Source: Gloeotrichia echinulata CP02
GTDB lineage: Bacteria > Cyanobacteriota > Cyanobacteriia > Cyanobacteriales > Nostocaceae
DNA: 64,000 nucleotides
NCBI GenBank assembly: GCA_038087035.1
Contig: CP051187.1
Coordinates: 4,097,001-4,161,000, forward strand
Reading direction: 5' to 3'
Below, in pieces: positions 34,585 through 43,547 of this stretch. The position numbers and the translations under genes were made by a program. The stretch's first letter is position 1. Every line of letters starts with the position of its first letter. A model generated the notes under the pieces. That model was given only the letters and a program-made list of their open reading frames with translations, was not told the DNA's origin and searched no databases.

Positions 34585-35313
34585 TTATACTTGAGAAAAT
34601 TGGGCTTGCAAGTTGTTACAAGGGCCATCATAAATAATGCGTCCCGCATCTAAGACGATCGCACGTTGGGCATATTCAGCAGCTAGACACAAATCGTGCA
34701 AAACTGTAACAATAGTCATGCCTTGCTGCGAGTGCAATTCGGCTAAAGTTTGCATTACCTGTTGAGAAGCGATGATATCCAAGCCGGTGATGGGTTCATC
34801 GGCTAAGAGAATCTGGGGGGATTGGATTAAAGCGCGGGCGATCGCCACCCGTTGCTGCTGTCCACCACTCAGATGACCAGTTTTCTCGTATGCTTGCTCT
34901 CTTAAACCCAATTGCTCTAATAACTCTAGGGCTAAAAGGCGATCGCGCTGCGGAAATCCAAATAGAGTTTGCCAATTTTTCCTCACACCTAGCCTTCCAC
35001 ACAGGACATTTTCTATCGCTGACAATTGGCGAATTAATCCACCACCCTGAAATAACATCCCAATATCACGCCTGATGTGGGGAAGTGTGCGCTTAGTCAT
35101 CGTCACACCATGAATGTTAATTTCTCCACGTTTGAGTGGGACTAATCCAACAAGCGATCGCAATAATGTCGATTTACCCGCGCCATTAAGTCCCAGCAAA
35201 ACTACAAACTCACCCTGCTTAATCTGACAATTAATCCCATTGAGGATGGGACGATTTAGAGATGCAGTATAAGCTGTCTCTAGGTTGTGACAATCAATTA
35301 CACAATCTTTCAT
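34585..35313 (-). CDS. phnC: Phosphonate ABC transporter ATP-binding protein PhnC
   Basis: 242 residues from the ATG at 35313. The frame is open a further 108 bases, but that stretch encodes REP-type repeat sequence and is unlikely to be protein. Walker A is GLNGAGKST, the signature LSGGQQQRVAIARAL, Walker B ILLADEPITGLD. It lies upstream of phnE and downstream of phnD in one operon. Confidence 0.92.
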   Translation of the reverse strand: MKDCVIDCHNLETAYTASLNRPILNGINCQIKQGEFVVLLGLNGAGKSTLLRSLVGLVPLKRGEINIHGVTMTKRTLPHIRRDIGMLFQGGGLIRQLSAIENVLCGRLGVRKNWQTLFGFPQRDRLLALELLEQLGLREQAYEKTGHLSGGQQQRVAIARALIQSPQILLADEPITGLDIIASQQVMQTLAELHSQQGMTIVTVLHDLCLAAEYAQRAIVLDAGRIIYDGPCNNLQAQFSQV

Positions 35314-35379
35314 TCCTGGGTGATCACTGTTAGAAGGTAAAAGTTTTGAGTTACTCCCTTCCCCCTGGAAGATTACCGT

Positions 35380-35490
35380 TCGCGGAGCGTCCCGTAGGGA
35401 AATAATTTTTAGCTCACGCATTCGGCGGAGCCGTTCCCGCAGGGTAGGCGCAAAGGCGCATTCGCGGAGCGTCTCGCAGAGAAGAAGGAA
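35380..35490. repeat. REP-like palindrome cluster between phnD and phnC
   Basis: Three related pieces: TTCGCGGAGCGTCCCGTAGG, TTCGGCGGAGCCGTTCCCGC and TTCGCGGAGCGTCTCGCAGA, the last two joined by GGCGCAAAGGCGC. The family is scattered in Nostocales genomes. It lengthens the phnD-phnC spacer to about 236 bases, and the hairpins could set the phnD:phnC expression ratio. Confidence 0.6.
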
Positions 35491-35549
35491 AATTATAGGT
35501 AATCTTAGACCGGGAAGGGAGTAGGAGTGAGGAGTGAGGAGTTTTGAAA

Positions 35550-36524
35550 TTACGGTTCGATTCCTGCGAGTTTGAGTGCATCACTGATGGGTGCTAAGTG
35601 ACGATTGTGATCGACTCGCACCAATTCTGTGGAGTTATACAAATTACGTAGGAGTTGGTTATTTTGTGCCTGATTTAACTTCTGTAGAGCTTGGATGATT
35701 TTTTCTCTATCAGGGGCGGGAACGTCGTCATCAATGGCTATACCGTGGGCGGGTACACCAGATATTTTATGCAGCACTCGTAACTGATTCTTTTCTTCTG
35801 GTGTAATATATGGAGCAAATAAAGCATATTCTGACACGGTGGCTACATCCGCTTGACCACGGAGAACTGCTTGTAATGCTTTGCTGTAATTGCCACCGTA
35901 TGTAACTTGATTAAAGAAGCCATCCAAGCGATCGCGGTTGGGGACAAATCCCTGTTTCACCAACTCACTCACCGGGAAAATAAACCCTGAGCCTGATGTG
36001 GGGGAAGTAAATGCAATTTTTTTGCCCCGGAGTTGTTCTAGGGTAGCTTTAGCCGTATTTTTGCTTTTGAGGTTGCTTTTGTTGGGGACAACAAATACTG
36101 AGTTATAGGTGTATCTGCCAGAATAATTATCCCGTACCTCAGCCAGATACAAACGAGCATTCGCCAATTGTTCAGCTTTCAAAGCCGGACGGCTACTTAA
36201 GAAAGCCACGTCAGCCCGATTTGCTCTCAAGGCTTCGACGGCGGCGGTATCATCGCCTACCTGGGCTTTTACGGGGATTCCCAATTCTTTGGATACAAAC
36301 GCTGCTACAGCATCTGCCTTAGTTTGCAAATCTGTGGAGTCAGCACGATTGGGAAAAACTATTGTTAAAGTTTTCAGTTTTTGGGCAAGTAAGCGGGGTG
36401 TCTGTTGACTGGAGTTAGCATTGGCAATAGTCGCCTGTATTCCCCCCAAGGTGCTGAAAACCATACCAGTAAGCGCTACAAATGCCGCGCCAGCACCGAA
36501 TAAACCTTTTTTGCTCACACTCAT
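35550..36524 (-). CDS. phnD: Phosphonate/phosphite-binding protein PhnD
   Basis: 324 residues from the ATG at 36524, with GGAGAG 7 bases upstream. A signal peptide covers about 1-35. The mature domain has the PhnD-type pattern: LTIVFPNRADSTDLQTKADAVAAFVSKELGIPVKAQVGDDTAAVEALRANRADVAFLSSR, TSPTSGSGFIFPV and VTYGGNYSKALQAVLRGQADVATVSEY. It captures the substrate for PhnCE. No phosphonatase, C-P lyase or phosphite dehydrogenase gene is nearby, so the substrate is unresolved. Confidence 0.92.
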   Translation of the reverse strand: MSVSKKGLFGAGAAFVALTGMVFSTLGGIQATIANANSSQQTPRLLAQKLKTLTIVFPNRADSTDLQTKADAVAAFVSKELGIPVKAQVGDDTAAVEALRANRADVAFLSSRPALKAEQLANARLYLAEVRDNYSGRYTYNSVFVVPNKSNLKSKNTAKATLEQLRGKKIAFTSPTSGSGFIFPVSELVKQGFVPNRDRLDGFFNQVTYGGNYSKALQAVLRGQADVATVSEYALFAPYITPEEKNQLRVLHKISGVPAHGIAIDDDVPAPDREKIIQALQKLNQAQNNQLLRNLYNSTELVRVDHNRHLAPISDALKLAGIEP

Positions 36525-36737
36525 TTGTAACTCTCCATAGGGAACTCTTCTCAAACCTTTTGCAAATTATTTGCAATTAGTTCCGTAAATGAATCTAGAG
36601 GTTTTAGGAATAAAAGTCAATATGAAGCCTGTAGCAATTAGTCTATGGGTAGCATAGAGTGGAGTCTATGGTACTGTAGATTCTTCGGTTGGGTTAATTA
36701 TTGAGGAATCACCAAATTCAGCAAATCTCTGGCGCTG

Positions 36738-36850
36738 ACTACTAGTCTGTCAATTTTGTTTTGAGGGATTTTTGGTAGTGTGAGCGTCTCGCTCACGCGG
36801 GCAAGATGCCCGCACTACAGTCCATCATTTTTATCTTGACAGAGTACTAC
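36738..36850. mobile_element. Small element with nested palindromes
   Basis: The ends CTACTAGTCTGTCAA and TTGACAGAGTACTAC are inverted repeats. Inside, GTAGTG and CACTAC enclose two perfect hairpins, GTGAGCG-TCT-CGCTCAC (36780-36796) and GCGGGCA-AGA-TGCCCGC (36797-36813). This has the build of a small MITE able to fold as a cross. Confidence 0.6.
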
Positions 36851-36898
36851 TCCCTTCCCGACTGTCTGTCCTCATGCACCAAGTCATCGATGAATGAC

Positions 36899-37094
36899 GG
36901 CTCTTCCGTACTTAGCGTGCTGAATTTATTAAAAAATCAGCTTGAAACCCTTGCAGAGCTAAGATAATAGCCATTATTTTCTGTATTTTATATCATATTG
37001 CTAAAAATTAAATTATGAACGCCTGTAAGCCTTACTTTTAAAGCAAATTTATAGACTTTAATTAATAATTAAGCACGCTAAGTACGCAAGAACC
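36899..37094. mobile_element. 196-bp MITE, copy A
   Basis: Ends GGCTCTTCCGTACTTAGCGT and the complement of GGTTCTTGCGTACTTAGCGT form an inverted repeat of about 27 bases. The interior aligns along its whole length with the element at 48174-48369 in opposite orientation, and both are exactly 196 bases. It is AT-rich with no coding sequence. Confidence 0.8.
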
Positions 37095-37326
37095 ACATTA
37101 AGACGCTTGCTGAATAAGGACACAGGCTGCTTGATGGGAATTCCAAGGTTGCTGCTCATAGCTGTTGTGTTGTGTTGGTAGACATGGGTAGCCAATACAT
37201 TTAAACAATGTTTCCTGGTAATTTTGCGAAAATTTACCAGCAAATTTTATAATTTATACTTAAAAGGCTCAAACTTCAGCCTCAAATGTTGATACTATTC
37301 CAAGTTAGCCATGATACCAATATATT

Positions 37327-37530
37327 AGTAGGGGCACGGCAATGCCGTGCCCTAAAGCGCTCGTAAGGGCACGGCAATGCCGTGCCCTAAAGCGCTCGTA
37401 AGGGCACGGCAGTGCCGTGCCCCTACATGGGACGATATAATTTTGTCATCATAGGGGTTATCGGTTGAGTCCAATACACTCGTAAGGGCACGGCAGTGCC
37501 GTGCCCCTACATGGGACGATATAATTTTGT
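37327..37530. repeat. Four AGGGCACGGCA/TGCCGTGCCC palindromes, one block duplicated
   Basis: Palindromes lie at 37331-37352, 37366-37388, 37401-37424 and 37485-37508. The last two share an identical flank running through TACATGGGACGATATAATTT, so a block of about 50 bases is directly duplicated. It sits downstream of the RidA-fusion gene. Confidence 0.85.
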
Positions 37531-37549
37531 ATTGTATTAATATTGCTTC

Positions 37550-38680
37550 CTAACTATTACCAATCACCGCGATCGCGTCTATTTCTACCAACACATCTTT
37601 AGGTAAACGCGATACCTGTACACACGCACGCGCCGGCGCTGTAGTTTCGGGGAAATACTTGGCATAAACTGCATTCACCGCTGCAAAATCTTTCAGGTCA
37701 GCTAAAAATACGGTCGTCTTGACTACATCAGCAAAGGTCGCTCCACCTGCCTCTAAAATCGCCTGCAGGTTAGCCAATACCTGCTCGGTTTGCTTTACCA
37801 CATCATCAGTGTAGACAACATCACCAAGGCGAGGATCGATGGGAATTTGTCCAGCGACGAACAATAACTTACCAGAAGCGGCGATCGCTTGGTTATATGG
37901 ACCGACGGGAGCGGGTGCTTTATCAGTATTAATTACTTCACGAGTCATAGATATCACTTTTTCTAACGATGCTTCCTGTTTACCGACTTCCACCTGAGAG
38001 GCGATCGGCTTGTAAACTTGTCCATTAGGCATTATCGCACCAGTTAGGTCAGCATTTTTCAAATTTGCGCCGTAAATATTTGCCCCGGTTAAATTTGCCT
38101 TCTTCAGGTTTGCACCATCAAGGTTTGCGTTAATTAGGTTGGCATTTGAAAAACAGGCTCTTTCTGCATTTGCTCCAGCTAAATTAGCGTTTGTGAGATT
38201 TGCATTTGCCAGGTAAACCCCAACTAAATCTGTCTCAGCTAAATTTAACCTTGACAAATTACAATTCTCTAAACTGACTCCCCGAAGTCTAGCTTTCTGA
38301 AGATTTGCCCCAGTCAGATTAGCATCAGTTAAATTTACCTGCGTTAAATTTGCTCCCGTCAAATCTGCCCCCGTCAGATTTGCATTAGTTAGATTTGCAT
38401 AACTTAAGTCCCCATCGCTGAGATCTGCCCAACTCAAATTTATTGATCCACCCTTGATACCGACCAAATTTGTAGATATTAGGGATGCCCTAGAGAGGCT
38501 TGTTTCCCATAGGCTAGCTTTTATTAGCCTTGCTTCACTCAAGTCTGCTCCATTCAAACTGGCTCTGTATAGGTCTATCTCACTTAGGTCTACACCTTTG
38601 AGGTCTATCCCTTGGAGATTTGCGTTATGAAATTTTCGGTTCCCTGCTGCGTATTTTTCTAAAAGTTCCTCAGCGTCCAT
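37550..38680 (-). CDS. Pentapeptide-repeat / RidA (YjgF) fusion protein
   Basis: 376 residues. Residues about 15-225 are pentapeptide repeats (A[N/D]Lxx, for example ANLTGADLTGANLTQVNL), which fold as a four-sided beta helix. Residues 245-376 are a complete RidA domain from MTREVINTDKAPAPVGPYNQAI, with GKLLFVAGQIP, the catalytic Arg region in APARACVQVSRLP, and VEIDAIAV at the end. RidA hydrolyses reactive enamine/imine intermediates such as 2-aminoacrylate. The two are normally separate genes. The junction is in frame with no stop, and the internal RidA ATG (37948) lacks a good ribosome site, so the product is probably a single chain. Confidence 0.85.
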   Translation of the reverse strand: MDAEELLEKYAAGNRKFHNANLQGIDLKGVDLSEIDLYRASLNGADLSEARLIKASLWETSLSRASLISTNLVGIKGGSINLSWADLSDGDLSYANLTNANLTGADLTGANLTQVNLTDANLTGANLQKARLRGVSLENCNLSRLNLAETDLVGVYLANANLTNANLAGANAERACFSNANLINANLDGANLKKANLTGANIYGANLKNADLTGAIMPNGQVYKPIASQVEVGKQEASLEKVISMTREVINTDKAPAPVGPYNQAIAASGKLLFVAGQIPIDPRLGDVVYTDDVVKQTEQVLANLQAILEAGGATFADVVKTTVFLADLKDFAAVNAVYAKYFPETTAPARACVQVSRLPKDVLVEIDAIAVIGNS

Positions 38681-38762
38681 CTTGCACCTTTAAATACCTA
38701 TAACCCAGTATATTCGCATAAATTTTTGGCGTCATAGGTATTCTGCGCCCCCACCTCCCAGT

Positions 38763-38800
38763 CCCCAGCGATGCACTGAGCTTGTCGAAGTGTCCCCAGT
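38763..38800. repeat. Single copy of the 31-bp GACACTTCGACAAG repeat
   Basis: CCCCAGCGATGCACTGAGCT followed by TGTCGAAGTGTCCCC is the complement of the unit that is tandemly repeated at 43697 and 56817. Confidence 0.8.
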
Positions 38801-38802
38801 CC

Positions 38803-39249
38803 CTATTCCCTAATCCCCAACCTCGGACGTATCCCATAATGGCGATATTGCCAATAATCCTGGAGAATGAGATCGTGGTCAAAGCATAAATTACTAGGCA
38901 CCTGCAACGACTCAAAAATCCCTATACCCTTAGCATCATCACCCGCCACAGGTTCCCCGGTCGCCGTCGCCAAAAACACAATGCTGATAGTATGCTGACG
39001 CGGGTCGCGACTAGGGTCAGAATAGACCAGCAACTGCTCAATTAACTCCACCTTTAAACCCGTTTCCTCTTGGGCTTCCCGACGGGCTGCAAATTCCACA
39101 GGTTCGCCATAATCGACAAACCCACCAGGAAGTGCCCAACCCAAAGGCGGATTATGTCGCTGAATTAATACTATTGGTCGATGCGGTCGATCAACCAATT
39201 CGATAATGATGTCAACTGTCGGTACTGGATTTCGATAAGTTTTAGTCAT
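38803..39249 (-). CDS. Nudix hydrolase
   Basis: 148 residues. The Nudix box GGFVDYGEPVEFAARREAQEETGLKV is complete, preceded by PPLGWALPGG, and followed by the SDPSRDPRQHTISIVFLATA segment seen in ADP-ribose-pyrophosphatase-like Nudix proteins. Substrate not determinable. The C-terminal LGIRE and the stop lie in repeat DNA. It is divergent from malQ, with a heptamer array between. Confidence 0.85.
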   Translation of the reverse strand: MTKTYRNPVPTVDIIIELVDRPHRPIVLIQRHNPPLGWALPGGFVDYGEPVEFAARREAQEETGLKVELIEQLLVYSDPSRDPRQHTISIVFLATATGEPVAGDDAKGIGIFESLQVPSNLCFDHDLILQDYWQYRHYGIRPRLGIRE

Positions 39250-39346
39250 TTGTTATTTGTTATTTGTCATTGGTCATTTGTCATTGGTCATTGGTCATTT
39301 GTCATTACTCATTACTCATTACTCATTACTCATTACTCATTACTCT
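39249..39346. repeat. Heptamer array TCATTTG / TCATTGG / CTCATTA
   Basis: Units of GTCATTT, GTTATTT, GGTCATT and ACTCATT fill the space between the divergent Nudix and malQ starts. The array begins at the Nudix ATG itself (AAAACTAAATGAC on the complement). Confidence 0.85.
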
Positions 39347-39444
39347 TTGTCATTTGTCCGCTCCCCAATCCCCAGTCCCCAGTCCCCAATCCGTGATACA
39401 TTCGATGCGATCGCTTTCTCCCACACCCACACATTAAGTTAAAT

Positions 39445-40953
39445 ATGCCTTTTCCCAGATCCAGTGGTATTTTGCTGCATCCTACCTCTTTTCCCAGTCG
39501 CTTTGGCGTTGGGGATTTAGGATTTGAAGCTTATCGCTTTATTGATTTTCTCAAGGACAGCTACCAGCAATATTGGCAGGTTTTACCTTTAGGACCGACT
39601 GGCTATGGTAATTCTCCATATATGTGCTACTCGGCGATGGCGGGAAATCCTTTGCTGATTAGTCCCGAAAAGTTGGTAGATGAGGGTTTGCTGTCTGCAG
39701 CTGATTTTGCTTCTATACCACAATTTGCCCTAGATAAAGTAAATTTTGACCAGGTTATACCACTGAAAATTGGGTTTCTTAAAAAAGCCTGCGAGAATTT
39801 TCAGGCTAAAGCAACGCCTAACCAGCGGCAAAAATTTGCTGCTTTTTGTGAGAGTAAGTCCTATTGGCTAGATAATTATGCCTTGTTTATGGCGCTCAAG
39901 GATTCCCATGATAGTGCTAGCTGGTATACTTGGGAGCCAGAAATTGCCAAGCGGACTCCATTTGCATTAGATCAAGCACAGCGTCAACTGACTACAGAGA
40001 TTTTTTATTACAAGTTCATTCAATATGAGTTCTTTCGCCAATGGTCAGAACTGAAGAACTACGCTAATAAAAATGGTATCGACATTATTGGCGATATTCC
40101 CATTTACGTAGCTCACGATAGTGCTGACGTGTGGGCGAATCCCGATATCTTTGCTTTAGATGAAGAGACGGGAGAAGCCGCACTCATGGCGGGTGTGCCA
40201 CCAGATTATTTTAGCGCTACGGGTCAATTGTGGGGCAACCCGGTTTACAACTGGGAACAGTTGCAAAAACAAGAGTTTAAGTGGTGGGTGCAGCGCTTTG
40301 AAGCGATGCTGGATTATGTCGATATTATTCGCATTGACCATTTTCGCGGATTTGAAGCTTATTGGGCTGTACCCCAAGGGGAAAAAACGGCGATGAATGG
40401 TGAATGGATTGAAGCCCCTGGGGAAGCTTTTTTTGATGCGATCAAAGAGAAGTTAGGTAAACTTCCTGTATTGGCTGAGGATTTGGGTGTCATAACGCCA
40501 GGGGTCGAAGCACTACGGGATAAGTATGAATTTCCGGGAATGAAAGTTTTACAGTTTGGCTTTGGTTCCGATCCCGGTAATCCTTTTTTACCTTTTAATT
40601 ACTCACGTAATGCAGTAGTTTATACGGGAACTCACGATAATGATACGACTATCGGCTGGTTCAATACAGCCAATGATTGGGAGAAACGCAATTTGTTACT
40701 TTATTTAGGTGGTATTAGTTCTGACGGCGTACACTGGGATTTAATTCGACTAGCTTTAACTTCTATTGCCAATTTGGCAATTATTCCGTTGCAAGATGTT
40801 TTAGGATTAGGTACGGAAGCACGAATGAACTTTCCGAGTATTGCCGAAGGTAACTGGGAATGGCGCTATCGAGGGGAAGGATTGACTAAACAATTAGGCG
40901 ATCGCCTCAAAGATCTGACCACGCTTTGTGGTCGCGCCCCACAGCCTAAATGA
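39445..40953 (+). CDS. malQ: 4-alpha-glucanotransferase (amylomaltase)
   Basis: 502 residues, GH77. It has SSGILLHPTSFPSRFGVGDLG at the start, the catalytic Asp in IIRIDHFRGFEAYWAVP, acid/base Glu in PVLAEDLGVITPGVEALRD, and GTHDNDTTIGW. It rearranges alpha-1,4-glucan chains in glycogen turnover. There is no glg neighbour. A short low-complexity tract of GGAGTTT units follows. Confidence 0.96.
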   Translation: MPFPRSSGILLHPTSFPSRFGVGDLGFEAYRFIDFLKDSYQQYWQVLPLGPTGYGNSPYMCYSAMAGNPLLISPEKLVDEGLLSAADFASIPQFALDKVNFDQVIPLKIGFLKKACENFQAKATPNQRQKFAAFCESKSYWLDNYALFMALKDSHDSASWYTWEPEIAKRTPFALDQAQRQLTTEIFYYKFIQYEFFRQWSELKNYANKNGIDIIGDIPIYVAHDSADVWANPDIFALDEETGEAALMAGVPPDYFSATGQLWGNPVYNWEQLQKQEFKWWVQRFEAMLDYVDIIRIDHFRGFEAYWAVPQGEKTAMNGEWIEAPGEAFFDAIKEKLGKLPVLAEDLGVITPGVEALRDKYEFPGMKVLQFGFGSDPGNPFLPFNYSRNAVVYTGTHDNDTTIGWFNTANDWEKRNLLLYLGGISSDGVHWDLIRLALTSIANLAIIPLQDVLGLGTEARMNFPSIAEGNWEWRYRGEGLTKQLGDRLKDLTTLCGRAPQPK

Positions 40954-41050
40954 AGAGTGTGGGAGTAGGATAGTTTGGAGTTTGGAGTTTGGAGTTGGGA
41001 GTTTGGAGTTATGATTGTCTCCATACCCCATGCCCCATACCCCAATCTCC

Positions 41051-41863
41051 TTAAAACCTAGGCTTGGCAGCAATTTGGATTTCTTGGACTTTGCCAAGTT
41101 CTCCCATTTGCTTGGCTTCTTGCTGATTGACACTCATGAGGACACCACCAGCATTATCTGTTTTCACAATCAGTTGCTTCTCGGCGTTCCACGTGCGATG
41201 AGTTCCCTGTGGGAGAGTACCTTCAAACGCAGTTTTGCCATCAGCTACTACACGAATCCATGATGATGCCTTTAAGGTTACACCAATTTCCACTGGCTGA
41301 CCGTTGTTGGTGCTGCTGAGGGTGTTGCTAAAAGGTTTAATTTGCGGTCCCTGTTCAGATTGGCTTTGTACTGGTTCCAAAAGCGAATCTTCCTCTGACT
41401 TTGGCTTACTTTCGGTATTATTTGCTTGTAAGGCGGCATTATTCAGTAACTGAGATAAGCCACTGACAGAGCATACAATGAGAAATATGTAAAGCAAGTA
41501 AAGATGAAGAGGGCGCAATTGACTAATTGACTGAGTTTTCCAAGTAGTTGGGAGGTTTACTCGCTCATAAGCAATGGGAAAATTACTAGCAAATTCTGCT
41601 CCATTAAAGCCCAATGCATCGGAAAATTGCCTGATTAAACCCTGAATATAGATCGGTTCAGGTAGATCATTTAAATTACCTTCTTCTATAGCCTGCAACA
41701 ATCTGCGAGGAATTCTGGTCATTACTACCATTTCCTCTAGTGATAGGCCCTGTTCTTGACGGGAAGCCCAAAGTTGAGCGCCCATTTGTGCTAATTTTTC
41801 AGATCGTTGTTGCTCTACTGAGGGTGTAGGCTGCTGATTATCTTTAGTTTTTAGCCATTTCAT
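41051..41863 (-). CDS. RodZ-like helix-turn-helix membrane protein
   Basis: 270 residues. The N-terminal HTH_25 domain (LWASRQEQGLSLEEMVVMTRIPRRLLQAIEEGNLNDLPEPIYIQGLIRQFSDALG) is followed by a single transmembrane helix at about 119-140, a polar linker, and a DUF4115 beta domain at about 195-265 (VTLKASSWIRVVADGKTAFEGTLPQGT). RodZ links the MreB cytoskeleton to the wall. Cyanobacterial versions may have other roles. Its start lies 1 base after the upstream pseudouridine synthase stop, so the two are co-transcribed. Confidence 0.85.
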   Translation of the reverse strand: MKWLKTKDNQQPTPSVEQQRSEKLAQMGAQLWASRQEQGLSLEEMVVMTRIPRRLLQAIEEGNLNDLPEPIYIQGLIRQFSDALGFNGAEFASNFPIAYERVNLPTTWKTQSISQLRPLHLYLLYIFLIVCSVSGLSQLLNNAALQANNTESKPKSEEDSLLEPVQSQSEQGPQIKPFSNTLSSTNNGQPVEIGVTLKASSWIRVVADGKTAFEGTLPQGTHRTWNAEKQLIVKTDNAGGVLMSVNQQEAKQMGELGKVQEIQIAAKPRF

Positions 41864-41864
41864 A

Positions 41865-42653
41865 TTACCTGATACTCCTTGACTCCGCTGAATCTTTAAT
41901 AGGAATTTGCTTTATCTGCTGTTGCAAAAAGCGAATTTCATGATCATTTAGGGAACGATAATTACCCTCGTGTAAAAAGGGTTCTTGTGAAATTTGTAAT
42001 TGAATAGGACCGATAGCAGTCCGATGTAACTTGATCACTGGATAGCCCAACATTTCGGCTATACGACGGATCTGGCGATTTTTTCCCTCCTGTAAAACAA
42101 TTTCTAAACAGCTGTGGGTAGAAAAACTTTCTATGAGGCGCACCCTAGCTGGTCGTGTTTTGCTCTCGTCTAAGATCACTCCCCGACGCCACATTTGTAG
42201 CACTGCTTCCGGGGGATGTCCTTGAACCATAAGACGATAAGTCTTGGAAATACTGTGGCTTGGATGAGTTAAACCAAACGTCAAATCTCCATCATTCGTA
42301 AGTATTAATGCTCCTGTAGATTCAGCATCTAGTCGCCCAACTGGGTGTATACCTGAACCATTGCGAAATTCTTGGGGGAGTAAATCAAGAACTGTGGTTC
42401 TACCCTGAGGGTCATAGCAAGTGGAAACGACTCCAGGGGGTTTGTATAGCAACAGATATATCAGATTTGGGCGCTGATCAGGGGATACGGATTTACCATC
42501 AATGGCGATCGCATCTGTTTCGGGGTCTACTTTTTGACCTAAATGCGCCAATACGCCATTTACCCGCACACGCGATCGCCGAATCATTTCTTCAGCTTCA
42601 CGTCGTGAGGCTATACCCCATTGAGCTAGAACTTTTTGTAACCGTGCCTCCAT
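41865..42653 (-). CDS. rluB: RsuA/RluB-family pseudouridine synthase
   Basis: 262 residues. It has an N-terminal S4 RNA-binding domain (MEARLQKVLAQWGIASRREAEEMIRRSRVRVNG) and the family signature VGRLDAESTGALILTNDGDL with the catalytic Asp. KNRQIRRIAEMLGYPVIKLHRTAIGPIQL is the family end. It modifies U in rRNA, probably 23S helix 89 as RluB does, though RsuA or RluE specificity cannot be excluded. It is followed by the RodZ-like gene after 1 base. Confidence 0.88.
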   Translation of the reverse strand: MEARLQKVLAQWGIASRREAEEMIRRSRVRVNGVLAHLGQKVDPETDAIAIDGKSVSPDQRPNLIYLLLYKPPGVVSTCYDPQGRTTVLDLLPQEFRNGSGIHPVGRLDAESTGALILTNDGDLTFGLTHPSHSISKTYRLMVQGHPPEAVLQMWRRGVILDESKTRPARVRLIESFSTHSCLEIVLQEGKNRQIRRIAEMLGYPVIKLHRTAIGPIQLQISQEPFLHEGNYRSLNDHEIRFLQQQIKQIPIKDSAESRSIR

Positions 42654-42785
42654 CTGGAAATTTCTTATTCTTCAGTGAATAGTTAAATCATAATATTTGC
42701 ATTTTGTAGTTAATAGCCTTGAATGTTACATTTAAGGCTTGTTTAACTCTAGTTACCTGTTTAGCCTGACCCATAGAGGGGTTCA

Positions 42786-43499
42786 ATGCCTGACCCAAAT
42801 CCAAACACAAAAAGTCCCAAAAAGATCGGGATAGTTACAAAAATACTCACTCAAGCTCTCAAACTATGGTTGCGAGCGCAAGTCAGCCTTGTATCCGAGT
42901 TGGAGGTACAGATTAGAGCGAGCGATCGCCAAATCTTTTCTGGCTGCATTCCCTGGGTATCTATTGCTGCTAGTCATGCTGTTTATCAAGGTCTCCATGT
43001 TAGACAAGTTGAACTAGTCGCAGAAAATATTCAGGTCAACATTGGCTCAGTACTCAAAGGCCAGCCACTGCGACTGTTAGAAACAGTACCTGTAATTGGT
43101 CAGTTGATCATCGAGGAAAAGGATCTCAATGACTCCCTGTCATCTGAATTATTATCAACTGCGTTAAATGAGGTACTGGTTCAAGTTTTACCAGAACATT
43201 GCCCAAAAACCAAGCTTATTACTTGGCAAAAAATCATCCTTGACAATAATCAAATGATATTGTTCGGTTTGGCGATCACCGAGAGTGAATCCACACCCTT
43301 GGAGATTACTGTGGGTTTAGAGTTGCTCAGTGGTCATGAGTTACAGCTATCACTTCTCCGAATTCAGTACAACATGGTAGCGGAAATAGAGGGTAATCAT
43401 AAATACAATTTAGATCTTGGTTCAGAGGTCGATATTCAAGAACTCACCCTGATGCCTGACAAACTGGTGTGTCGCGGGCGGATTAACGTTAACCCCTGA
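42786..43499 (+). CDS. LmeA-type DUF2993 protein
   Basis: 237 residues. DUF2993 covers most of the chain (LEVQIRASDRQIFSGCIPWVSIAASHAVYQGLHVRQVELVAENIQVNIGSVLKGQPLRL). The mycobacterial relative LmeA binds phosphoinositide lipids. No signal peptide is visible. Several paralogues are common in cyanobacteria. The role here is unknown. Confidence 0.8.
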   Translation: MPDPNPNTKSPKKIGIVTKILTQALKLWLRAQVSLVSELEVQIRASDRQIFSGCIPWVSIAASHAVYQGLHVRQVELVAENIQVNIGSVLKGQPLRLLETVPVIGQLIIEEKDLNDSLSSELLSTALNEVLVQVLPEHCPKTKLITWQKIILDNNQMILFGLAITESESTPLEITVGLELLSGHELQLSLLRIQYNMVAEIEGNHKYNLDLGSEVDIQELTLMPDKLVCRGRINVNP

Positions 43500-43547
43500 T
43501 GATTAAGAGCAAAACTAGAAATGCTTCTTCTTTATTGTAAATTATAT

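Noticed and set aside
35314..35421. N-terminal extension of PhnC (MRELKIISLRDAPRTV...)
   Set aside because: The extension is translated REP repeat; the ATG at 35313 begins the normal ABC ATPase fold.
35545..35575. GGTTCGATTCC resembling a tRNA T-loop
   Set aside because: It encodes the C-terminal AGIEP of PhnD and there is no acceptor stem or anticodon arm around it.
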